This document shows positions 57,049-64,000 of a stretch of 64,000 nucleotides of DNA, piece by piece. This DNA is from Quercus robur (lineage: Eukaryota; Streptophyta; Magnoliopsida; Fagales; Fagaceae), in assembly GCF_932294415.1 (NCBI RefSeq), contig NC_065536.1, positions 18,721,974-18,785,973 on the forward strand, written 5' to 3'. The notes beneath the pieces were generated by a model. It did no database searches. It was given only the letters and a program-made list of their open reading frames with translations, and was not told the DNA's origin. Within the stretch, counting starts at the first letter, position 1; each line of letters starts with the position of its first letter. The translations under genes and the position numbers were made by a program.

Positions 57049-59040
57049 ATGATTGAAACCTATTCCACTTCACAAAATTCTAATTTGCAAAATTCAGAGA
57101 AACAGAATTTAGAGAAAATTGCGGATTTAGCAAGGATCTCTGAGAATCATGAACATGCATTACAAGAAATCCAGAAGCAATTGCAAACCATCACTAGGTT
57201 CATGCAAAAAGTTGCTGAAACAGAGGAAAAACGCCAACAGATCCCATTGCTTTCCATAGTCAAGCATTGAAAGCCAAGTACCTTTATTTATCCACTTATG
57301 AGACTGAATTGATGGCTTTAGCTTTTGCAGTAAAAAAATGGAGACCTTATTTGTTGGGAAGGCCTTTTGTGGTTAAAACTGACCACTAAAGCCTCAAGTT
57401 TCTGCTCGAACAGAGAATTGCCACCCCATCTCAGCAGAAGTGGCTTGCTAAACTCTTGGGATATGCTTTTGTTGTGGAATATAAAAGGGGTTGTGATAAT
57501 AGGGTAGCTGATGCCTTGTCCAGATAGTTTGGGGTTGATTCTAACTTGCCTGCTTCTAGTTCTGATTCCAAGACAGGTTGCTTGATGCTCTTGACTGTCC
57601 CTAACCCTACTTGGTTGGATGGATTGAAAGCTAGCTATTCATTAGAAGCTTCTGTCCAATAACTTATTGCTGCTATCCAAGCTAGTTCTCCTCCTAAAGG
57701 CTTCACTTTTCAGAATGGGTTATTGTTTTATAAGGGCAGGTTCTTTGTTGGTCCATCTTGTCCCCTTAAGCTTCAATTTTTGCATCATGTTCATAGTAGT
57801 CCCTTAGCTGGCCATTCTAGGTTCCTGAAGTCTTACCACAGGGCTAAGAGTGACTTTTATCTGTATGGCATGAAGTTTGACCTCAAGAAGTTCATTAAGG
57901 AGTGTGACATTTGCCAAAGGATCAAGTCTGATATCCTCTCCTGTTGGTTTACTTCAACTACTATCTATTCTTACTACTCCTTGGACTGATGTGAGTTTGG
58001 ACTTTGTGGAGGGTCTTCCTAAATCTATAGGGTATGAGGTTATCTTGGTGGTGGTGGATAGATTGACCAAATATGTGTATTTTGTTCTTGTCTCACATCC
58101 ATATAATGCAGCCAAGATTGCCTCTCTTTACATGCATCATGTCTTTAAATTACATGGCATGCCCTCTTCTATTGTGAGTGACAGGGATTCCACCTTCACT
58201 TCATTGTTTTGGTCTGAATTGTTTAGATTGCAAGGCACTGTTTTGGCCATGTCCACTGCCTATCACCCTTAAACAGATAGGCAGACTGAAGTTGTGAATA
58301 GGAGTTTGGAGCAATATCTAAGGGCTTTCACTATTGATAGACCTCATCAGTGGGCTTCTTGGCTACCATTGGCTGAATTTTGGTTTAATTCCTCCTTTCA
58401 TACTAGTTTGCAACTAACTCCTTTTGAAACTTTGTATGGCTTTCCTCCCCCTAAGCTCCAAGGTTATGTGCTTGGTACTACTAGGGTGGATGCCTTGGAT
58501 TCATTGTTAAGTCAAAGGCAGGTTGTTTTGGACACCTTAAAGGTTCATCTGGCTACTGCTCAAGCTAGAATGAAGACCCAAGCTGATAGGCACAGGCAGG
58601 AGAGGTCTTTTGCAGTGGGGGATTGGGTTTTTCTGAGATTGCAGCCCTTTAAATAGAAGTCATTGGTTTCCAAGGGCAGGTGGAAGTTATCTCCAAGATA
58701 TTTTGGGCCATTTCAGGTATTGAAGAAGATTGGTAATGTGTCTTACAAGCTGAATTTGCCAGCTTAGTCAAGAATTCACCCTGTTTTTCATGTGTCAAGT
58801 CTAAAACTGAAGCTGGGTCAGCATGTCACACCCTTACCTACTCTGCCTCCTGTTGATGAATCTGGTCAAGTGTTTACTGAACCAGTGGTTGTTCTACAAA
58901 AAAGGACCAAGTCTTTGAGGTCTAGGGTCATCACAGAAGTCTTGGTGCAGTGGTCAAGTGCTTCTCCTGATGATGCAACCTGGGAATCCCTTCATCAGCT
59001 ACAACTCTCCTTTGCTCACCTTGTGGGCAAGGTGCTTTGA
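57049..59040 (+). pseudogene. Gag-pol remnant: gag start fused to RNase H and integrase
   Basis: It begins with about 62 residues of a gag N-terminus (MIETYSTSQNSNLQ...). At about 57240 it jumps, in another frame, to the RNase H end (DPIAFHSQALKAKYL, STYETELMALAFAVKKWRPY, VVKTDH, then stop, then RVADALSR). Integrase follows: HHCC-type zinc region (HHVHSSPLAGH ... CDICQR), then the core with Asp in VSLDFVEGLP, Asp in IVSDRDSTF, and Glu in TEVVNRSLEQYL after a TAA at about 58270. Next come GDWVFLRLQP, another stop, [14 protein letters not shown], and a chromodomain-like tail (VVVLQKRTKSLRSRVITEVL, VQWSSASPDDATWE). At least five stops or shifts rule out function. Confidence 0.9.
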
Positions 59041-59320
59041 AAGGGAGGGGTAATGTTAGGAAACTATAATTCCATTGCAGTGTAATTGTACATGTGGACC
59101 TTATTGATTGTAACAGATGGTAGTTAGTAGTTAGTTACTTTGGGGTAATGGGTTACCACACTAGTTAATAAGGTGAAGAGTGGTTAAGAGGGTGAGTTAG
59201 TTGTACTGTGAGGATGGGTCAATTGTACTAGGGTTAGTTAGGAATACACCACGGGTATTAGGGGAGCATTGTGTAACAAAACAGGTTTATCCAGTGAATA
59301 ATACATTGCTATTCTTTCTT

Positions 59321-59322
<2 letters not shown>

Positions 59323-59400
<78 letters not shown>
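59323..59400 (+). repeat. (CT)n microsatellite within the 3' LTR
   Basis: About 35-38 CT units. The homologous tract in the 5' LTR (56896-56939) is roughly half as long. Confidence 0.9.
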
Positions 59401-59403
<3 letters not shown>

Positions 59404-59680
59404 TTCCATGGAGGTCCAATCCCCTTGAAGTGACCAATCCATTTCCCTTTCTATAAACTAACAGAGCCTTAACAGAAAATAGAAAGGAAAACTTTTTTGG
59501 ATTGTGTTTGGTTGAGTGGGGAGAAAGGAAAATAAATGGTGGGACCCCAATGTTTTCTCCTAGGACCCACCAAAATGTTTTCTTCCCAAAATGGAGAGAA
59601 AACTAGGTGGAGAAGAATTTTTTCTTAATTGACAAAAATGTCTACGTGAATGTGAACTTCTTCAATTTGCCTTTATTTTT

Positions 59681-59880
59681 NNNNNNNNNNNNNNNNNNNN
59701 NNNNNNNNNNNNNNNNNNNNNNNNNNNNNNNNNNNNNNNNNNNNNNNNNNNNNNNNNNNNNNNNNNNNNNNNNNNNNNNNNNNNNNNNNNNNNNNNNNNN
59801 NNNNNNNNNNNNNNNNNNNNNNNNNNNNNNNNNNNNNNNNNNNNNNNNNNNNNNNNNNNNNNNNNNNNNNNNNNNNNNNN
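59681..59880. other. Assembly gap (200 N)
   Basis: Exactly 200 N. The sequence just left (about 59614-59680) and just right (59880-59942) is nearly the same: ttttttctt.attgacaaaa, then atgtctacgtg, then gaacttcttcaatttgcctt. The gap therefore spans a tandem repeat, or the same sequence was placed on both sides of it. Confidence 0.97.
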
Positions 59881-59942
59881 ATTTTTTCTTGATTGACAAA
59901 AATGTCTACGTGCACATGAACTTCTTCAATTTGCCTTTATTT

Positions 59943-60400
59943 TATTTTTTTTCTTCTCCCTTGGGCATTAACGTTGCCTCTTCTTTTCTTTTGATTTTTT
60001 AGGGCTTGGACATGATAGTTGTTCTTTTAAAAATAAAAAAAAACTAGACGTGAATTTTTTTTGGGATATGATTTTTATTTTATTTTTAAATAAATTTGGG
60101 TGATTGCTCTTTTTTGTGATTATTTGTCACTTTTTTGTTTTAATTGGGCATCATTCTTGAACAATGGTAAATAAGTAAATTTATTCAAACTTATTTTTTC
60201 TTTCCCTCCACTTTTCCACTCCCAACCAAAAAATAATAATAATAATAATAATAATGAGAGAAAATAAATTTTTTTTTATCCTCCCACTTTTCCATCCTCC
60301 TACGATTGTCTATCTTCCCACTTTTCCACTCCCTTAAACTCTATGACATCCGTTAGCATTTCCCTTCTTTTAATTACTCAATTTTATATTTAAAATTTGA

Positions 60401-60459
<59 letters not shown>

Positions 60460-60762
60460 GGGGGTGTGGATGGGTGGACTAAATGGGTTCAAAATGGGTC
60501 ATCCATCCAACATAAATAATAAACCAAATCATTTTGGGTTAATTGTGACTTATGCATGTCAACACGAAGTTAAATCATTTATTAATTGTGCTTTGATACA
60601 AGCTCAATTACACTAAATATTAACATCAAAATATAGATTCTTAAATTTTTTTTTTTTAAAAAAACCTTTAAAAAATATGTTGTGTTCACAAGTTGTGTCA
60701 AAATATTGACACCTCCTAAACATTAAAATTCAGACCACTAATCATGCATTTGAGACAAAGTT
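59943..60762. other. Gene-free region with TA/TG/G microsatellite
   Basis: No coding sequence. A compound microsatellite (TA)n(TG)n followed by 22 G lies at 60401-60464. An AAT repeat lies at about 60229-60254. Confidence 0.5.
60443..60464 (+). repeat. 22-nt G homopolymer after (TG)n
   Basis: Uninterrupted G run continuing the TA/TG microsatellite. Confidence 0.9.
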
Positions 60763-60778
60763 ATTGCTGCCTTTGTTT

Positions 60779-61224
60779 GTTTGTTTGTTTTTTTTTTTTT
60801 TTTTTGGGTAAATAGTGTTGCATTAAAAGGCCAAACAAGACGGGTACTAGACTCCGTAGAATTGTCCATTACAAAAACACCCCCAATAGAGTCTGGGGGA
60901 TAAAAAGATAACAAAATCATCATCTTGAGTTCGCCCCAAGCTAGCCAAAGCATCAGCACTTCTGTTAGCTTCTCTAAACGCATGATGGACTTAGGCATTA
61001 TGTAAGCTCCGCAGCAGCAACCTGCGGTTATTAACCAAAGCCCACAACTTAGGGTGAATTTTTGAAGAGGATGACAAAAAGGACACTACCACTTTAGCGT
61101 CTAGCACAACAATCACATGAGACAGATTCAAAGAACAAGTAGCAGCTCCAATGTTCCGGTCAAAACCTCTTATCCATGCTCTGTTAGAATCCCTAATGAT
61201 TCCGCCACCTACTGCGCTCCCTGG
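60779..61224 (-). mobile_element. 5'-truncated LINE tail (RNase H end) with perfect TSD
   Basis: 446 bp between perfect 16-bp copies of ATTGCTGCCTTTGTTT (60763-60778 and 61225-61240). The minus-strand frame reads GGIIRDSNRAWIRGFDRNIG, then SHVIVVLDAKVVV, LWALVNNRRLL, HHAFREANRSADALASLGR and DDDFVIFLSP. This is the RNase H domain of a plant LINE from a family different from the 4134-5567 copy. An A-rich tail (poly-T at about 60788-60806) lies on the low-coordinate side. One stop is visible (HNA*). Everything upstream of RNase H is missing. Confidence 0.9.
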
Positions 61225-61240
61225 ATTGCTGCCTTTGTTT

Positions 61241-62581
61241 CATCGTCCATTATGTCATGAATATGTTCATGTTCTCATTTTTCCCTAGTAGATTGAAAAG
61301 GTTTTGGGACATATATGGTTTCTCCTTGTCAGCCTCTCTTCGTCATTGATTATGTCATGCCACTAATGGCACTATTCTGCCATTAGAGATTACACCACTA
61401 GTGGCTGGTGCTGACTACAATTTGAATCTTATATGCTAATACAGCACACCGATGATATATATTTGATACATATTAGTACATGTTCTTGATCTACCTTTTT
61501 TTTTAGAAATATGATCTTGATCTACTTATTATGAAAAGATTCCCAGCACGATTAAGTGACTAATAATAAAACTCAAACCAATTGTTTTTTCACTCTCTAT
61601 TTGTTTTGGTGATAATGTTTTCAAGAAAATTAGTCATTTTTAAAAAAATATTTTCTATAAAACTGTCTTATTTTTTTTTATGTTTGGTAGGAACTTTAAA
61701 TGAGTTGAAAAATAATTTTCTAATTTCCCTTATTTAGTTTGTCGTGAGATAGAGTTATTTCCCAAAAAATATTTAGTAGAAAACAATCTTAAAAATAAGC
61801 CATATTTTTTCTATTGACCAATTATAGTTTTTCATTGACTCATTTTTTCTGATACTACCAATCACTAAAAAACATGTAAAACTATCTTTATACAAGTTTA
61901 ATTTTTTGTGTAAATTCCAAATTTGTAGTGTGTTTCCAATTTAAGCCTCATAAAATAGCCCAAAAATGAAACCTATTTGGAATTTTTCCTTTTTGTTCAT
62001 AGAATTATTTGGAATGACAAGAAATATTAATGATTTATCTGCAAGCCAAACAACAACAAAAATGTTTTCTAACTTATTTTTAGAATCACAAGAACACAGA
62101 AAAACAAGTCTATTTTCCCAAAAAAAAATGTTTTTCATAATACAAACGAATCGTAAAGTGAGTGTCTCTACTCATGGCCATCATGACTAATGCATATGCA
62201 TTTTTAGTAGCTTCGGTGAATAAAAAAAAAAAATCTAGGCATCATACTACAAGTAGTGAGCATTTGCAGCTTTGTTATTTAAATGACTACTTTTATTAAA
62301 TTTTCTTCATTATCATTTTATTGTGGAATTCTTCCTTTTTTGTGTTTAGATTCATAGCACATTTCTTGGTTTTTAGGCATTATTTTGTAATCACAAACTT
62401 GTAAAATCATGGGATCTCAATCAAGTAGATTTTTTCTTTTTCTTTTTTTGGGGTTGGGCTTGTATCCAATGGTCAATTCTACTGGACACACTATCATACG
62501 GACGCGTATCTGTATCCTAGTGTGTCTAGTAGAACTGGCCACTAGACACAAGCCTCATCATTTCTTTCTTTTTTCCTAGAA
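61241..62581. other. Gene-free AT-rich region
   Basis: About 61280-61440 resembles sequence upstream of the AKR unit (18480-18620): ctctcttcgtcattg.ttatgtcatg.cactaat is shared. That suggests a further remnant of the AKR duplication. A small inverted pair (gtccagtagaattg-like, about 62470-62545: cctagtgtgtctagtagaactggcc against ggtcaattctactggacacact) looks like a short fold-back. Otherwise nothing was recognised. Confidence 0.4.
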
Positions 62582-62587
62582 AGCTTG

Positions 62588-62755
62588 TTGTAAGATGCAA
62601 GCGGGTGTATAAGATCAAAATTCTCTTTGATGATTCTGTTAAGTGCTATTAGGCCCACCTTGTTGCTAAATAGTTCTCAAGAATATGACTTGACTTTGAG
62701 GAGACTTTTGCCCTACTTGCACACTTCTACTCTATCGCACTTGCATCTCGATAAT
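62588..62755 (+). pseudogene. Ty1/copia reverse-transcriptase relic, part 1
   Basis: The plus-strand frame reads RCKRVYKIKILFDDSVKCY, stop, AHLVAK, stop, FS..., then FEETFALLAHFYSIALAS. This matches the KWVYKIK...RYKARLVAKGFSQ...YEETFAPVA block that opens the copia reverse transcriptase. Stops and shifts show it is dead. Confidence 0.7.
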
Positions 62756-62778
62756 AATGTTTCCTTGTGTAGTATTTA

Positions 62779-62917
62779 GGGGTTGTTTAGATTGAGGGAG
62801 GAGAGAGGAGGAGTAAAGGAGAGTAGAACAGAGTTCGCTAAAAATAAACTAATTTTGGCCTAATTCTATTATTCTCTACTCTACTTCCTCCCCCTCCCCC
62901 TCAATCCAAACGGACCA
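62779..62917. mobile_element. Tourist-like MITE (139 bp)
   Basis: Inverted ends GGGGTTGTTTAGATTGAGGG and, reversed, TGGTCCGTTTGGATTGAGGG. It is flanked by the trinucleotide TTA (62776-62778 and 62918-62920), the PIF/Harbinger pattern. The body is purine-rich on the left and pyrimidine-rich on the right and folds back. No ORF. Confidence 0.75.
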
Positions 62918-62920
62918 TTA

Positions 62921-63616
62921 GTCTTTAGTAGCTAGGGTTTTGTTAGGTTGAACCAACTCTAAATCATTTGATTGTATTTTATGCAAACAACACAAAAAAA
63001 AACCATGCCTTACCATTTAATACAAGTGAGTCTTTTCTTTTGCTCTTTTTTACTTCATTCATTTTGATGTGTTGGGTCCATCACTTATTCCTACAATGGG
63101 GTAGAAAGGTCACATTACTCTGACATTTCTTTTCACATTTTGCCCCGACACATCTTAGTTTAAGAGTCTGGCCAAGCAAAACTTCACTGTTTCAAGATTA
63201 TGCTACATTCATCCTCCCAGCTTCTGTTCCTAACTCCTTTAAAGGAGAAACATCTCTTTTTGCCATTCATTCTACCATCAATTGTATACCTTCACCTTCA
63301 AGATTTCGGGTGTATGCTTCATTCTCTTTTAACCAAGTGAGCACACTAATGACAAATGCACTCTCAACTATTTTACGTTCTAGGTTATGGTCTTAAACAA
63401 AAGGGTTATCATCATATCAATACTACAATCCTACCACGAACTGAGTCAGAGTCTCCCATCATGTTGTCATTTGTTGGTTCTATTGAGCGCAACCAGACGA
63501 CGTTGTAGCTAACAAGTTCACACAAGAGCACACCATTGACTACCTAGGAGACATTTGGCCCTTTTGTATACCTCTCCTCACTTTGCATTATCATTGTAGT
63601 CATTGCCTCTAAAGAT
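62921..63616. other. Copia-related or unrecognised sequence
   Basis: About 63155-63370 gives AKQNFTVSRLCYIHPPSFCS in one frame, which weakly resembles the copia linker between integrase and reverse transcriptase. Its order relative to the neighbouring reverse-transcriptase pieces is not collinear, so I do not annotate it further. Confidence 0.3.
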
Positions 63617-63680
63617 TGACAATTTCTTCAGATGGACATGAAGAATGTCTTTCTCAACAAAAAATTAACTCAAAAAAAAG
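63617..63680 (+). pseudogene. Ty1/copia reverse-transcriptase relic, part 2
   Basis: The plus-strand frame reads QFLQMDMKNVFLNKKLTQ, the copia LHQMDVKNAFLNG block that includes a catalytic Asp. It follows part 1 in the expected order, about 0.86 kb on, with a MITE and other sequence between. Confidence 0.65.
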
Positions 63681-63787
63681 GTTTAGATGATGCATCCTCT
63701 GGCTTGCCTCATTCTTCTATTAAGTGTATACTTCATTGTATCTTGTAAAGATCGAACATGGTTTACAAAATTCAGCATCCTTATAAG

Positions 63788-63945
63788 GGAAGTTTATTAG
63801 GTACTTCCAAAGTATCATAAATACGTATTCCCTCCTCTCAAATGAATAGTGAGTCTCACCATGAATTTAATTAGTGGAACCCACCATTCATGTGAGAGGA
63901 AGGAGTATGCATTTATGGTACTTCGAGAGTACATAATAATTTCCC
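63788..63945. mobile_element. Fold-back MITE with 9-bp flanking duplication
   Basis: Nearly the whole 158 bp is an imperfect palindrome: ttattaggtact.c.aagta.cataaat.c.ta pairs with the reverse of the right half, through cctctca.atgaat.gtg. The 9-mer CCTTATAAG occurs on both sides (63779-63787 and 63946-63954), fitting a MULE-derived MITE. Because CCTTATAAG is itself partly symmetric, the exact boundary could shift by a base or two. Confidence 0.7.
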
Positions 63946-64000
63946 CCTTATAAGACATCTTGGTTACTTTATCAATTAATATGACGCAATGTTATTTATT

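Larger units (their letters stand above)
56640..59474 (+). mobile_element. Internally deleted Ty3/gypsy chromovirus with both LTRs
   Basis: 2835 bp. LTRs are at 56640-57013 and 59054-59474, starting TGTTARGAAACTATAATTCC; the second ends in TTAACA. The 5-bp duplication GAAAA flanks it (56635-56639 and 59475-59479). A primer-binding site TGGTATTAGAGCC (57016-57028, initiator-Met type) follows the 5' LTR. A purine tract AAAGGGAGGGG (59040-59050) precedes the 3' LTR. The LTRs differ mainly in a CT microsatellite (56896-56939 against 59323-59400). Internally a short gag start is joined directly to RNase H, integrase and chromodomain-like sequence, so most of gag, protease and reverse transcriptase is deleted. 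Confidence 0.92.

Noticed and set aside
59201-59428. ORF with a long Leu-Ser repeat
   Set aside because: Translation of the CT microsatellite in the LTR.
59607-60002. ORFs spanning the N gap
   Set aside because: They exist only because N was translated as X; no evidence of coding.

Overview
This is AT-rich nuclear DNA of a woody dicot. The intron-rich genes (class-4 aldo-keto reductases, a TIR-NB-LRR immune receptor, an RGXT/MGP4-type xylosyltransferase) and the dense mix of Ty3, Ty1, LINE, MULE, CACTA-like and MITE sequence support this. The look of some MITEs suggests Fagales or Fagaceae, but that is an impression, not a demonstration. There are no prokaryotic features.

Only four loci look intact. 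Two aldo-keto reductase genes (AKR-a, complement 10765-17839, and AKR-b, complement 48095-53541) each splice from seven exons into about 344 codons. A TNL resistance gene (complement 32837-37466) splices from five exons into 1139 codons. The fourth is the FAR1/MULE transposase (complement 28787-30985) inside a complete MULE transposon (26722-31831) with about 110-bp terminal inverted repeats and a perfect 9-bp target duplication.

Layout. 0.9-1.2 kb: a cluster of CTCGAG-centred hairpins. 3.07-7.26 kb: a xylosyltransferase pseudogene with a LINE inserted in its second exon. 9.8-10.4 kb: a CER2-like BAHD acyltransferase relic. 10.8-17.8 kb: AKR-a, with a 2.7-kb gag-only LTR retrotransposon in intron 5. 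18.8-21.7 kb: a TIR element that carries fragments of TOR kinase and ubiquitin (Pack-MULE-like), with another TIR element nested in it. 21.9-23.8 kb: an AKR pseudogene. 23.8-25.7 kb: a Myb/SANT-like pseudogene. 26.7-31.8 kb: the intact MULE. 32.8-37.5 kb: the TNL. 37.76-40.72 kb: a truncated second copy of the SANT-TNL unit, ending in a gypsy gag/LTR fragment (40.72-42.78 kb). 46.5-47.9 kb: a solo LTR. 48.1-53.5 kb: AKR-b. 53.9-64 kb: repeats, namely MITEs, a tandem triplication, a deleted chromovirus, a 200-N gap, a LINE tail and copia remnants.

The window is a tandemly duplicated locus (AKR x3, SANT-TNL x2) repeatedly hit by transposons. Paralogous copies act as empty-site controls for several insertions. 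Exon boundaries were assigned by eye from GT/AG signals, reading-frame continuity and comparison between paralogues. No database search was run.
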